Shown here: positions 8,763 to 17,688 of the stretch, in pieces
Layout: every line of letters starts with the position of its first letter
Position numbering within the stretch: the first letter of the stretch is position 1
Notes under the pieces: generated by a model
The model's input: only the letters and a program-made list of their open reading frames with translations
Database searches by the model: none
What the model was told of the DNA's origin: nothing
Translations under genes and position numbers: made by a program
Assembly (NCBI GenBank): GCA_003193925.1
Contig: PSPG01000012.1
Span: forward strand, 34,435-98,434
DNA length: 64,000 nucleotides
Direction of reading: 5' to 3'
From: Candidatus Thalassarchaeum betae
Lineage (GTDB): Archaea; Thermoplasmatota; Poseidoniia; Poseidoniales; Thalassarchaeaceae

Positions 8763-9308
8763 CTACTGTGGGCTGAATGGCCGGGCGCATTTGGGGCACC
8801 TGGTAGGCGCGCTGACCCTGACTCTCTGCCAGGTGTGCCCGCAGTTGCCGCAGATCCACTGCCTCTCCGGCAGGCTGTCGAGGACCTCACGCCGCATCCT
8901 CCTCAGCACCGGCGACCGAGCCAGGCTGGGTGCCGGCGCGATCTGCTTGACCAGCTCGGCGTGGTTACCGCCGTGCGCGATCAACCCGGCAGCGTGCAGC
9001 AGTTCGTGCACGAGGGTGTGCCGGAACAGCACCTCGTCCTCAGCCAGGATCCGGTTGAGGCCGATTGTGACCGAGCCTGGTGCGACCCTCAGCCGGCGCC
9101 GCCGGAACAGTTCGTGGTGGTCGTACTCGAAGCGGGTCATCCCCAGGCGGCTTTCGTCTGCGGGCAGCCACTCGAGCCTCAGGTGCTTGCCGAGGTGACG
9201 CAGGAACGGAGCCTCGTCCTTGCTCAGCACGGCCTTGAGATCATCGAGCAGGCCGTCGGGCATCTCGGGGCCTCCCAGCACCCCGCCTCCATCGCTCCCC
9301 GCGGTCAT
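8763..9308 (-). CDS. SprT-like zinc metalloprotein
   Basis: The central motif HELLH (the HExxH zinc site) sits in HTLVHELLHAAG, with a further His in HGGNHAELV. A C-terminal zinc ribbon follows, CGNCG then CPKC. This arrangement is that of SprT/Spartan-type proteins, which in eukaryotes cut DNA-protein crosslinks; the archaeal role is inferred only. The ATG at 9308 is chosen because a TATA-like element lies about 26 bases upstream, and because longer frames would run into the divergent tRNA-Ala. An alternative ATG lies at 9326. About 181 residues. Confidence 0.82.
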   Translation of the reverse strand: MTAGSDGGGVLGGPEMPDGLLDDLKAVLSKDEAPFLRHLGKHLRLEWLPADESRLGMTRFEYDHHELFRRRRLRVAPGSVTIGLNRILAEDEVLFRHTLVHELLHAAGLIAHGGNHAELVKQIAPAPSLARSPVLRRMRREVLDSLPERQWICGNCGHTWQRVRVSAPTRCPKCARPFSPQ

Positions 9309-9330
9309 GGCCCAGCGTGCCCCCATTCTC

Positions 9331-9339
9331 CTTAAATGG
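9331..9339. promoter_or_regulatory. Shared TATA-like element between tRNA-Ala and the SprT-like gene
   Basis: CTTAAATGG on the plus strand reads CCATTTAAG on the minus strand. Its centre is about 28 bases from the first base of tRNA-Ala (plus) and about 26 bases from the ATG of the SprT-like gene (minus). Both distances fit archaeal TATA-to-start spacing, so one nearly symmetric box may serve both directions. Confidence 0.45.
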
Positions 9340-9362
9340 CCGTCGTCGGTGGCCCGCTCACT

Positions 9363-9436
9363 GGGCGTGTGGCGCAGCATGGAAGCGCGCTTCCTTGGCA
9401 TGGAAGAGGCCCCGAGTTCAAATCTCGGCACGTCCA
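9363..9436 (+). tRNA. tRNA-Ala (anticodon GGC)
   Basis: Full cloverleaf. The acceptor GGGCGTG pairs with CACGTCC and includes the G3-U70 pair that identifies alanine tRNAs. The D stem is GCGC/GCGC. The anticodon arm is CTTCC-TTGGCAT-GGAAG with anticodon GGC (reads GCC). The T arm is CCGAG-TTCAAAT-CTCGG and the discriminator is A. CCA is not encoded. No intron. Confidence 0.96.
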
Positions 9437-9555
9437 CTTTCTCTTCCTAGGATGCCGTCATGCGTAGGCTCGCAACCCCGCGATTCTGGTTAATGGGAAA
9501 GTCAATGGGGTCACCACCCCCCCAAACTGCACTACGGTGCGCATTCTACATTGAT

Positions 9556-9572
9556 ACTAAATAGTCTATACT
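9556..9572 (+). promoter_or_regulatory. Probable promoter of the peptide-binding lipoprotein gene
   Basis: AT-rich stretch with ACTAAATAG and TCTATACT in an otherwise GC-rich region. The first element is centred about 26 bases before the ATG at 9587, consistent with a leaderless transcript. Not tested. Confidence 0.45.
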
Positions 9573-9586
9573 TGCGCGCACGACGT

Positions 9587-11842
9587 ATGAAGTCTAAGCT
9601 AACAGCAACACTTCTTTGCACGCTAATGATTGTATCAACTCTTGCCGGTTGTCTCGGCGGGGATGATGGAGACGACGACCCAGACCCAACGATGGTCATG
9701 GGATGTACCTACGCGGACGCGACCAACTACAACGCCGACGCTACGATGGACGACGGATCATGTGAGTATGCGCCCGGTGAGGAGCCAGTTCTTGGCTGCA
9801 CCAACGCGGGCGCTACGAACTACGATTCCGCCGCCACTCGTGACGACGGCTCGTGTACCTACGCTGAAACCGTGATGGGCTGCATGGACCCGGCTGCTAA
9901 CAACCATAACGCAGATGCCGAAGACGATGACGGTTCTTGCGACTATGGTATGGCTCAGGGAGACATTATGGCAGCCTACTCGGCTGGCGACATGTCCTTC
10001 GAGGAGGCTCTGTACGAGCTCGAGAAGTCGAGAAAGTGCCGTGAGCAGGGTTCCAACAACCCCTGTGAGATAGTCGAGATGTCGATTGGCGACGCCTCGA
10101 CAATCGACCCCCACGATGCGTACGACTCGGCATCCGGAGACGTCATTGAGCAGGTCTACGACACGCTCTACCGCTATGCGGGTGACGGAAGCGGAAACGC
10201 CATCATCGAGCCCCGCCTCGCCACCGGCTATTCAGTCAGCGCCGACGGTCTGACCTACACGTTTGATCTACGAGATGACGTGTACTTCAGCAACGGTGAC
10301 CTGATGGAGGCCTCTGACGTTGTGTACTCATGGTGCCGCGTACTTGGCTACGGCTCGCCCGACAGCCACGTGGGCTGGATCCTAGAGCAGAGCTTCGACT
10401 GCAACGACGCTGATGGTAACCACAGCGACACTGGCGGCGAAAGTCTCACTGTCAACAGCGCGACCTCTTTCTCGGTCACACTGTTCGCTGAATCCTCGGC
10501 GTTCATCTCGACGATCGCCTACACGGTCGGCGCTGTGATCAACGCCGAGCTGTGCGAGGCCAACCGCGTCGATGCGGGCGGTGATGGCGACGACTACTGC
10601 CACGAGTGGATGGACGAGGCTCCGTTCGGAGCTGGGACCAACGCTTATCTGGTACAGTCTTGGGTCCGTGAGGACCGACTCGTCCTCGTGCCGAACTGGA
10701 TGTACTGGGAGAGCGGTGATTACAACATCAACCGCCACACCGTGTCCATAGTTACCGAGGCCACGACAAGGCTGCTCGCCTTCACCGACGGTGAGGTCGA
10801 CTTCGGCAGCATCAACATCGAGGATCTGGTGAACTTCTGCGACAACCTGGAAGACAAGCCTAACGTACAGTCCAAGGCAGGATACATCTGCAGTTACAGG
10901 GAGACCTTCACTACGACCCTGTCGGCCTTCAACCTACACCCGAAGGCCCTTGATGCAGGAGAGGACAACACCAACACTGGTGCTAACTCGTCCCTCATCC
11001 TCAACCACGACTGCAGCGGCGACGGCACCAACGACTGCAGCGTCATGGAGGTAGGAGCGGTCCGAGCGGCCATCTCCTACGCGTTCGACTACGAGACCCA
11101 CCGAAGGGACACGTACGACAACTCGCTGGCACCGCAGTACGGCCCGATCCCGACTGGCTTCCTGTATGCGGATACCCAGTACGAGGTCTTCACCTACGAC
11201 CTGGCCTACGCTGAGCAGCTCCTAGAGGACGCTGGCTTCATCCGCCAGTACGACTGCTCCTCGCTGAGCCGCAGCGGTGCGGCAGACGTGGTCGCTGAGG
11301 CAGACAGAGACGGCACCGAGTGCCGCCTGCCGAACATCCTGGGCGTAATGGCCAACGAGGGCAACGACTACCGAATCGCCATGGCCGGCCAGCTCGCTGA
11401 GGCCCTGGGGACCATCGGAGTCGCCACCGCCGGAGATGCCAAGCCATGGGCAGAGTACCTGACCATGTACTACACCAGGACATGGGACATCAGGTTCAGC
11501 GGATGGGCCCCTGACTACCTCGACCCCGACAACTACTGGTCGCCGTTCGCCGGCGGTTACTCCATCGGCGGCGACGCCTATGGTACGGGTTACGAGAACG
11601 CGGACGTCAACGCCGCCCTGCTCATTGGCAGGACCTCGCAGGACGACGCTACGCGCGAGCAGGCGTACGTCGATGCCTTCGAGGCCTGGATCCTAGATCC
11701 CAACATGATCATCATTGGACAGTACAACGGCGTAGGTGTCAAGCACGACGACATCTGCAGCCCGGACTGGGTCGCCATTGGGTCCGCCCACTGGTTCGAC
11801 TACGACAAGCTGCCAATGGTCAAGTCGGCTCCTGCTGATTAA
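9587..11842 (+). CDS. Peptide ABC transporter substrate-binding lipoprotein (OppA/DppA family) with N-terminal Cys/Asp repeats
   Basis: Cell-surface receptor for the transporter encoded downstream. The signal peptide (TATLLCTLMIVSTLAGC) ends in an LAGC lipobox, so it is probably lipid-anchored. About residues 35-125 hold three copies of a 28-32-residue unit of the form GC-x-x-x-A-x-NYN-x-x-A-x-x-DDGSC-x-Y, each with two Cys and an Asp pair. The remaining roughly 620 residues are an SBP_bac_5 domain (IDPHDAYDSASGDVIEQVYDTL, YTFDLRDDVYFSNGD, FSGWAPDYLDPDNYW). An upstream in-frame ATG at 9551 is rejected because it overlaps the promoter and spoils the signal peptide. A pair of strong hairpins separates this gene from the permeases. 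Confidence 0.95.
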   Translation: MKSKLTATLLCTLMIVSTLAGCLGGDDGDDDPDPTMVMGCTYADATNYNADATMDDGSCEYAPGEEPVLGCTNAGATNYDSAATRDDGSCTYAETVMGCMDPAANNHNADAEDDDGSCDYGMAQGDIMAAYSAGDMSFEEALYELEKSRKCREQGSNNPCEIVEMSIGDASTIDPHDAYDSASGDVIEQVYDTLYRYAGDGSGNAIIEPRLATGYSVSADGLTYTFDLRDDVYFSNGDLMEASDVVYSWCRVLGYGSPDSHVGWILEQSFDCNDADGNHSDTGGESLTVNSATSFSVTLFAESSAFISTIAYTVGAVINAELCEANRVDAGGDGDDYCHEWMDEAPFGAGTNAYLVQSWVREDRLVLVPNWMYWESGDYNINRHTVSIVTEATTRLLAFTDGEVDFGSINIEDLVNFCDNLEDKPNVQSKAGYICSYRETFTTTLSAFNLHPKALDAGEDNTNTGANSSLILNHDCSGDGTNDCSVMEVGAVRAAISYAFDYETHRRDTYDNSLAPQYGPIPTGFLYADTQYEVFTYDLAYAEQLLEDAGFIRQYDCSSLSRSGAADVVAEADRDGTECRLPNILGVMANEGNDYRIAMAGQLAEALGTIGVATAGDAKPWAEYLTMYYTRTWDIRFSGWAPDYLDPDNYWSPFAGGYSIGGDAYGTGYENADVNAALLIGRTSQDDATREQAYVDAFEAWILDPNMIIIGQYNGVGVKHDDICSPDWVAIGSAHWFDYDKLPMVKSAPAD
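9680..9950 (+). repeat. Three tandem coding repeats (GC...NYN...DDGSC)
   Basis: Three units within the binding lipoprotein, each of 28-32 codons. They share a leading GC, an A-x-N-[YH]-N core and a closing DDGSC followed by aromatic Tyr. Similar Cys-Asp repeats are known to me from secreted proteins of marine Bacteroidetes; here they form a stalk between lipid anchor and binding domain. Confidence 0.75.
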
Positions 11843-11862
11843 CGCCGTGAAGACGTAAGGCC

Positions 11863-11892
11863 GACGGCAGCCGCCCTCGGGCGGCTGCCGTC
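11863..11892 (+). terminator. Strong hairpin after the binding-lipoprotein gene
   Basis: GACGGCAGCCGCC (from 11863) pairs over 13 bases with GGCGGCTGCCGTC (to 11892) around the four-base loop CTCG. It lies 20 bases after the stop codon. There is no long T tract, so it may be a processing or attenuation element rather than a full terminator. Confidence 0.65.
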
Positions 11893-11910
11893 GTACCGTC
11901 AATCGACTTT

Positions 11911-11937
11911 CTCCTGCCTGCCTATGGCAGGCAGGAG
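11911..11937 (+). terminator. Second strong hairpin upstream of the permease genes
   Basis: CTCCTGCCTGCC pairs perfectly over 12 bases with GGCAGGCAGGAG around loop TAT. It lies 18 bases after the first hairpin and about 48 bases before the first permease. The pair probably lets the lipoprotein message accumulate above that of the downstream genes. Confidence 0.6.
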
Positions 11938-11984
11938 GCAACTGTGATAGAGCAGTCTCAGCATGGTCTTCGCGGGGGGTCACG

Positions 11985-13169
11985 ATGAAGCTGCACGAGT
12001 TCGTAGCTCGCCGCCTGCTCCTGCTGATCCCTGTGATGGTGGGAGTCACGGTCCTGACATTCACCATCTCTCATCTCATCCCCGCAGATGCCGCCGCCGC
12101 ACAGTGTGGCGACAAGTGTGGCGTCGTCGTTGATTACACCGAAGATGGTGATCCCATAACCGCTTATGCGGCCAACAGGGAAAGGCTGGGGATGAACGAA
12201 CCGCTCACCACGCAGTTCAGGCTCTACGTGACCCATCTCTTACAAGGCGACTGGGGGGAATCGAGCACCTATCACCGTCCCGTCGCAGATGTGGTGAAAG
12301 ACGCGGCCCCGATCACCTTGGAGATGTCCTTCTTCGCTCTACTCATAGCCTATCCCCTGGGGATCTCCCTCGGCATCCTCAGCGCTGTTCGGCAGGACCG
12401 GATGTTCGATCACATCTCGCGATTCTTCGCCATAGCGTTCGTCAGCCTGCCGATATTCTGGTTCGCGATGGTCCTGCAACTATTGTTCGCTACCCAAGCC
12501 CCCGAATCAGGAGTTGGAGGTATCTGCGACCCGCTCACGAAGTGGCTCCCGCTCGTCCCCGACACGGATGGAGGCTGCTTCCCTATCTACGGGAGGCACG
12601 ACCCCAGCCTCACGTACCCCGAAGACGGATTCGCCTCTTTCTACCCTGCAGGAGGGACCGGGTTCCACCTGATCGACAGCTGGTTCGTGACCGACGGGAA
12701 GCTGGCCACACTGCCGGCCAAGTTTGGCTCCAACCGGCTGCTCTTCAAGGACACCCTGTTGCACCTAGCACTGCCCTGCGCATGCCTGGGCATCGCCTCC
12801 TCCGGTTCCCTGCTGAGGTACATGCGCGCCAGCCTCCTCGAGGTCCTACACGAGGACTACGTGAGGACTGCCCGCGCTAAGGGACTCTCTGAGTTCAGGG
12901 TGGTCATAGTACATGCATGCAGGAACGCTCTGGTCCCGATAGTCACCATCCTCGGATTCTCAATCGGCGGAGCGATAGGCGGCGCTGTACTGACTGAGAC
13001 AATTTTCGCCTTCAACGGCATGGGCCGGGTGGCTGTCAAGTCAATCCAGTACCTCGATTTCCCCGTCATAATGGGTGTGACGCTGATTACTGCGGCCATC
13101 TTCCTGCTGTCCAACCTCGTTGTGGACATATTGTATGCAATCATAGATCCAAGGGTGAGGCTTGAATGA
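11985..13169 (+). CDS. Peptide ABC transporter permease, DppB type
   Basis: First membrane subunit of the peptide importer. The protein has 394 residues. The N-terminal helix (LLLLIPVMVGVTVLTF), the periplasmic segment with LGMNEPLTTQF, the core helices and the ATPase-contact (EAA) loop DYVRTARAKGLSEFRVVIVHACRNAL are all present, and the C-terminus IDPRVRLE is typical. The extracellular loop between core helices is longer than usual by about 60 residues (from near residue 170 to 250) and contains several Cys. The stop overlaps the next gene's ATG (ATGA at 13166). Confidence 0.94.
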   Translation: MKLHEFVARRLLLLIPVMVGVTVLTFTISHLIPADAAAAQCGDKCGVVVDYTEDGDPITAYAANRERLGMNEPLTTQFRLYVTHLLQGDWGESSTYHRPVADVVKDAAPITLEMSFFALLIAYPLGISLGILSAVRQDRMFDHISRFFAIAFVSLPIFWFAMVLQLLFATQAPESGVGGICDPLTKWLPLVPDTDGGCFPIYGRHDPSLTYPEDGFASFYPAGGTGFHLIDSWFVTDGKLATLPAKFGSNRLLFKDTLLHLALPCACLGIASSGSLLRYMRASLLEVLHEDYVRTARAKGLSEFRVVIVHACRNALVPIVTILGFSIGGAIGGAVLTETIFAFNGMGRVAVKSIQYLDFPVIMGVTLITAAIFLLSNLVVDILYAIIDPRVRLE

Positions 13170-14923
13170 GGGGCTGGGACGAAGGCAAAGAGGATCGCAA
13201 GGAAAGCCTGAGGAGGCTTGTCGAGGCTCTATCTCAATCCAGGAGCGACATTTCGCGGAGCTGGAGGATATACCGCCGGTCCCTGCTTGCAGTAGTAGGG
13301 CTCATGCTGGTAATGTCCGTCGTCACGGTCTCGATTTTCGCCGACGATATAGCAGTCGAGCACCCCTACCGGAACCTGCAGGACACGGAGGACCTCTGGA
13401 CCATCGACTACGAGCCCCGGAGGGCCCACCCGTTCTCCGAGGAGTGCGACTGGCACGAACAGTCTATCACCGTGGACACCAGATCCCCCCTCTTCTCGGA
13501 GACCGTAGTCGCCGTGTCAGACAACAAGGTAGGAGACGACAACAAGTACTACCGCGACACCCTCTCTGTAATCGAGCTCCTCAGCCTGAAGGATGACCTG
13601 GGCTACGGCCTCAACATCTCATTGATTAGCATAGACCCGAACAACTCCTCTATCCTCATCGTGTCCGAGGAGCTCTACAACAACTCGTCAATGACAGGCA
13701 AGGTCTGGCTCACCTACGAGTTCGAAAACGAGGCCATGCACATCTGGTGGATGCCGGAGGGCTACGAACATTGCATCTTCGGAACCAACGATCAGGGGCA
13801 GGACATGTTCAGCAAGGTCCTGTACGGATCCCGTGTCTCTCTGAAGATCGGAATCACCGTTGCCATGCTCACAGTGACCATAGGGACCATCGTCGGCAGT
13901 GTGAGCGGCTACTTCGGCGGCAGGGTGGACGAGGTAATCATGAGGATCTGTGACGTCTTCTTCGCAATACCCGGGCTGATCCTCGCCATGGCCTTCGTCA
14001 CGGCGATGTCTGCGATGACGAGCCTCACTATGCCAATGTGGTTGGGGATCCTGATTCCGATATTATTCCTGGCCGTGGTTTTCAGGTCATACCTGGCATC
14101 AACCATCGCAGGAGACCGAATCAGCGACCAAGTGATGGGGTCATTAATGCGAAACCGGAACATATTCCTAGGTTTATTCTTACTCTTCTTCTTCGTTGGC
14201 TTGTTCCCCGGTGCTTCGTGGTCAGACCTCTTTGGAATCTCAGACAGCCAGGGATGGAGAATCGGTGCTGCCACGGGTATAATCCTCATCCTCGGAATGT
14301 TAGCGCTAGCAGACAAGCGCTTCATCGAGAAGACAAGCTTCGATGGCGCCGGGGAGCGTCTGAGCAAATCCCTCGATTGGACAAACCCGTGGAGGTACCT
14401 CACACTGAGGACCGTGGCGATCTTCGTTGCTGCAGTAGTCATCTATCGCTTCTCAGGTAGCCCCGGGGATGAGATAGTCGTGATCAAGGACTTCGACCGA
14501 CTCTGGAAGATACAGGCCGCCCTGATTTTCACCGGATGGCCAGGCTATGCCAGGCTGATCAGGGGACAGGTTCTGTATGTCAAGGAGATGACATTCGTCG
14601 AGGCAGCTAGGAGCGTGGGCGCTCCTTCGGGGAGGATAATGTTCAGGCACATCCTTCCCAATGCTTGGGCCCCGCTCCTCGTCGCCTTCACTCTCGACAT
14701 CGGAGGGACCATTCTGACAGCGTCCGGGCTGTCGTTCATCGGACTGGGGGCTGCCCCGGGCACAGCGGAGTGGGGCATCCTTGTATCGGAGAGCAGGCGG
14801 TACTTCGTCCCCGACCCACACCTGATGCTCTTCCCCGGACTCGCTATCGCAGTCACCACTCTCGGTTTCAATCTGCTCGGTGACGGGATCAGGGACGTAG
14901 TGGACCCCAAGAACAGGAGGTGA
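13166..14923 (+). CDS. Peptide ABC transporter permease, DppC type, with large internal membrane insertion
   Basis: Second membrane subunit. The protein has 585 residues against about 300 for ordinary DppC. Canonical pieces are the first helix (residues 40-58), GTNDQGQDMFSKVLYGSRVS (about 206-225), YFGGRVDEVIMRICDVFFAIPG (249-270), then TGWPGYARLIRGQVL (456-470) and the EAA loop YVEAARSVGAPSGRIMFRHILPN (477-499). Two expansions explain the length. One is an extracellular domain of about 140 residues after helix 1. The other is about 165 residues (near 283-450) with four to five extra hydrophobic helices, placed where ordinary DppC has only a short loop. There is no frameshift; both halves are in one frame. 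Confidence 0.9.
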   Translation: MRGWDEGKEDRKESLRRLVEALSQSRSDISRSWRIYRRSLLAVVGLMLVMSVVTVSIFADDIAVEHPYRNLQDTEDLWTIDYEPRRAHPFSEECDWHEQSITVDTRSPLFSETVVAVSDNKVGDDNKYYRDTLSVIELLSLKDDLGYGLNISLISIDPNNSSILIVSEELYNNSSMTGKVWLTYEFENEAMHIWWMPEGYEHCIFGTNDQGQDMFSKVLYGSRVSLKIGITVAMLTVTIGTIVGSVSGYFGGRVDEVIMRICDVFFAIPGLILAMAFVTAMSAMTSLTMPMWLGILIPILFLAVVFRSYLASTIAGDRISDQVMGSLMRNRNIFLGLFLLFFFVGLFPGASWSDLFGISDSQGWRIGAATGIILILGMLALADKRFIEKTSFDGAGERLSKSLDWTNPWRYLTLRTVAIFVAAVVIYRFSGSPGDEIVVIKDFDRLWKIQAALIFTGWPGYARLIRGQVLYVKEMTFVEAARSVGAPSGRIMFRHILPNAWAPLLVAFTLDIGGTILTASGLSFIGLGAAPGTAEWGILVSESRRYFVPDPHLMLFPGLAIAVTTLGFNLLGDGIRDVVDPKNRR

Positions 14924-14927
14924 GAAG

Positions 14928-16613
14928 GTGTCGGATAACTTGCTCGAGATCGAGGGTCTCAGAGTCCACTTCGACACTCTGGACGGGCCAATTGAGGCTC
15001 TCCACTCCGTAGACCTGAAGGTCAAGCAGGGCCAGATAATGGGGCTGGTCGGTGAGTCGGGGTGCGGGAAGTCAGTCACTTCACTGGTGACGATTGGTCT
15101 GGCTACCTGTGATGTCGACGAGGGCAGCGTGAAGTACGAAGGCGAGGAAATGCTGTTCAGTGTTTCAGAGCACGACAAGAAAATCCAAGACGTCTCAGGA
15201 CGGATAACCGTGCTCGGGGTATTGGCATCGATAGTAGCGGTTTTCTGGACGATTCTGATAAACCCCATTCAGGGCATTACCCTCCTTGTCATATTCTTGT
15301 TCGTGGCAATAGTCTCGTGGATTTTTGGGTTTATCGCTAAGAGCGAATACCGACGCCATCAGAAGTTCATGCAATCGGTGCGCGGCAACAAGATCAGCAT
15401 GATCTTCCAGGAGCCCATGACGGCCCTCAACCCGCTTTACACGGTGGAGAAGCAGATCTCCGAGGTGATGCGCGTGCACGACAGGCTTGTCGAGGCCGAG
15501 ACTCCGCGTTACGTCAGAGTCGGTCAGGCACTTGTCAGCCCTGCCACCCTCATCCGCGACGCCTTTTCCTCACGGCCACAAGCGTCGATTGCCACCTCCT
15601 CCGTTCTCGCCTTTGTCCTCGTCGCCCATCTGTCTGGCTTCGCCGACTCCGCTGCAGAGGCAGTCACCGCTCCCTTCGTCTTCGTCTTCAAGGATCTCTT
15701 CTGGGTCCTCATCGTCCTCCTTAGCGGATATCTTGTGAATTCACGGGCACAAATCGAGGCGTTGAACGCCTTGTACCGGCCTCTAAAGTACGCCGCCCCT
15801 CAGGTTCCTCTTGTCTCCGCCGTGGCTTTGGTCATCTTCCTGATGCTCTGGATGCCGCTCTCCGCTTTCCTCGGGATGGCTGTAATCAGCACTCTCCTGG
15901 CCCTGCCGGCGATCATAGTCCTGGACTATCTGAGACTTGACCCCGCGCACACCCGACAGGTCATCGGACTCCTCGAGGAGGTCAGGATTCCGGATCCGAG
16001 CGCAGTTGTGAAGATGTACCCGCACGAACTCTCCGGAGGGATGCGTCAGAGGGTGATGATCGCCATGATGATGGCTTGCGAGCCCAAACTGCTCATCGCC
16101 GACGAGCCGACAACCGCCCTCGACGTTACAATTCAGGCCCAGATTCTACAGTTGATGCGAGACCTGCGCGACGAGAAGGACACGGCTATCCTGCTTATCA
16201 CACACGACTTGGGGGTTATCGCCGAGATGTGCGACGCAGTCACCGTGATGTACGCCGGGGCGGTGGTCGAGACAGGCAGTATCGAGGATGTTCTTTCTAA
16301 ACCTCGGATGCCCTACTCAATCGGCTTGCTTCACAGCATTCCAACGATCGATGAAGAGGCTGGTCGCAGGGAGGTACTGCCTATCATCCCGGGCCAAGTC
16401 CCGGATCCCAACCTACACTTCGATGGTTGTAGGTTCCACCCTCGCTGCCCGTTCGCGGACGCAACATGCATCTCAACTCCGCCACCGATGAAGGAGGTCG
16501 AACCCGGTCACTTCGCAGCCTGCCACCACACCAATAGGACGGAGAACGTTGCAGACGTGCAGGCCTCATTCGACGTTTTCGCAGCCGAGTACGATTTGGA
16601 AGGAGTTGCCTGA
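14928..16613 (+). CDS. Peptide ABC transporter ATPase, DppD type, with two membrane-segment insertions
   Basis: Nucleotide-binding subunit of 561 residues against about 330 normally. All ATPase motifs are intact: Walker A GESGCGKS (42-49), Q-loop IFQEP (Q161), signature LSGGMRQ (368-374), Walker B LLIADEP (388-394), H-loop H426, and the C-terminal oligopeptide-family tail with Cys-rich CRFHPRCPF. Unusually, residues about 80-150 (between Walker A and Q-loop) contain two hydrophobic helices. Residues about 190-345 (between Q-loop and signature) contain about four more. The flanking sequence on both sides of each insertion is normal DppD. The start is GTG at 14928 after a GGAGGTGA ribosome site. 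The stop lies just before the next ATG. Confidence 0.92.
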   Translation: MSDNLLEIEGLRVHFDTLDGPIEALHSVDLKVKQGQIMGLVGESGCGKSVTSLVTIGLATCDVDEGSVKYEGEEMLFSVSEHDKKIQDVSGRITVLGVLASIVAVFWTILINPIQGITLLVIFLFVAIVSWIFGFIAKSEYRRHQKFMQSVRGNKISMIFQEPMTALNPLYTVEKQISEVMRVHDRLVEAETPRYVRVGQALVSPATLIRDAFSSRPQASIATSSVLAFVLVAHLSGFADSAAEAVTAPFVFVFKDLFWVLIVLLSGYLVNSRAQIEALNALYRPLKYAAPQVPLVSAVALVIFLMLWMPLSAFLGMAVISTLLALPAIIVLDYLRLDPAHTRQVIGLLEEVRIPDPSAVVKMYPHELSGGMRQRVMIAMMMACEPKLLIADEPTTALDVTIQAQILQLMRDLRDEKDTAILLITHDLGVIAEMCDAVTVMYAGAVVETGSIEDVLSKPRMPYSIGLLHSIPTIDEEAGRREVLPIIPGQVPDPNLHFDGCRFHPRCPFADATCISTPPPMKEVEPGHFAACHHTNRTENVADVQASFDVFAAEYDLEGVA

Positions 16614-16614
16614 G

Positions 16615-17679
16615 ATGCCAGATGACAGCAAGACCGACGAGGTCCTCATAGAGGTCGAGGGAATGAGGAAGTGGTTCCCGATCAAGAGCGGTATGCTGAC
16701 TACGGTGAAGAGCCACGTCCGCGCAGTTGACGGGGTCGATCTGCAGGTAATGCGAGGTGAGACCCTCGGGATCGTCGGCGAGTCGGGTTGCGGTAAGACC
16801 ACGCTGGGACGAGTCATACTGGGACTCACCCATATGACCGAGGGGTCGGTCCACTACGCCGGAGAGGACATCCGGATGATGACAAACAGAGACCTCAGGA
16901 GGAGGCTCCAGATTGTGTTCCAGGACCCCGGAGGCTCGATGAACCCGAGGATGTCGGTGCGATCCATAGTGGGGGAGCCACTCCAGGTGAATGGAATGGC
17001 CCAGGGTGCCGAGTTGACGCAGAGGGTAGCTGATTTGCTTGATTCCGTGGGCCTCAAGCGCGAGCACATGAACAGATTCCCCCACGAGTTCTCCGGTGGA
17101 CAGAAGCAGAGGATCGCCCTAGCGAGGGCACTATCTCTGGACCCTGAGTTCATTCTCCTCGACGAGCCAACCAGCGCATTGGACGTGTCCGTTCAGGCCC
17201 AGGTTCTGAATCTGCTCGAGGAGATAAAGGCGAAGCACGGCCTCACTTTAGTCTTCATCACTCACGCACTCAACGTCGTCAACCACATTTGCGACAGAGT
17301 CGCAGTGATGTACCTCGGAAAGATCGTCGAGATTGCCAATACGAACGACCTGTTCAGTAAGCCAGCCCACCCATACACGCATGCTCTGATGTCGGCTATC
17401 CCAGAGCCCTCACTAGAAAAGGCCGCTAGGAGGAGGGTAGTTCTGAGTGGTGACGTACCCAGTCCCACAGACCCTCCTCCGGGATGCAGGTTCCACACCC
17501 GTTGCCCCATCGCTGAGGAGGGGCTCTGCGATGTCGAGGAGCCGAAACTTGAGTCCATCGGTGAAGGCCATGAGGTCGCGTGCCACTTCCCACTGGGTCC
17601 CGGGATGAAACTCCCAATGCTAGACGATGCCGAGAACCCCTCTGAGGAAGACCACGGGCCGAAGACGATCGTATTCTGA
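16615..17679 (+). CDS. Peptide ABC transporter ATPase, DppF type
   Basis: Second ATPase of the importer, of ordinary architecture and length (354 residues). It has Walker [10 protein letters not shown]-loop VFQDP, signature FSGGQKQR (a mild variant of LSGGQ), Walker B ILLDEP, H-loop ITHAL, and the C-terminal tail with [11 protein letters not shown]. It lacks the membrane insertions of its partner, which makes the partner's insertions stand out. The ATG at 16615 follows the previous stop by one base; an upstream in-frame ATG at 16549 would overlap it. Confidence 0.95.
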   Translation: MPDDSKTDEVLIEVEGMRKWFPIKSGMLTTVKSHVRAVDGVDLQVMRGETLGIVGESGCGKTTLGRVILGLTHMTEGSVHYAGEDIRMMTNRDLRRRLQIVFQDPGGSMNPRMSVRSIVGEPLQVNGMAQGAELTQRVADLLDSVGLKREHMNRFPHEFSGGQKQRIALARALSLDPEFILLDEPTSALDVSVQAQVLNLLEEIKAKHGLTLVFITHALNVVNHICDRVAVMYLGKIVEIANTNDLFSKPAHPYTHALMSAIPEPSLEKAARRRVVLSGDVPSPTDPPPGCRFHTRCPIAEEGLCDVEEPKLESIGEGHEVACHFPLGPGMKLPMLDDAENPSEEDHGPKTIVF

Positions 17680-17688
17680 GGGACACCA

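Noticed and set aside
14928-16613. Possible frameshift, gene fusion or assembly chimera explaining the long ATPase
   Set aside because: The frame is continuous, all motifs occur in normal order, and hydrophobic blocks are inserted at two separate points; a simple end fusion cannot explain this. A chimera would need two precise events, and the DppC gene shows a similar insertion.
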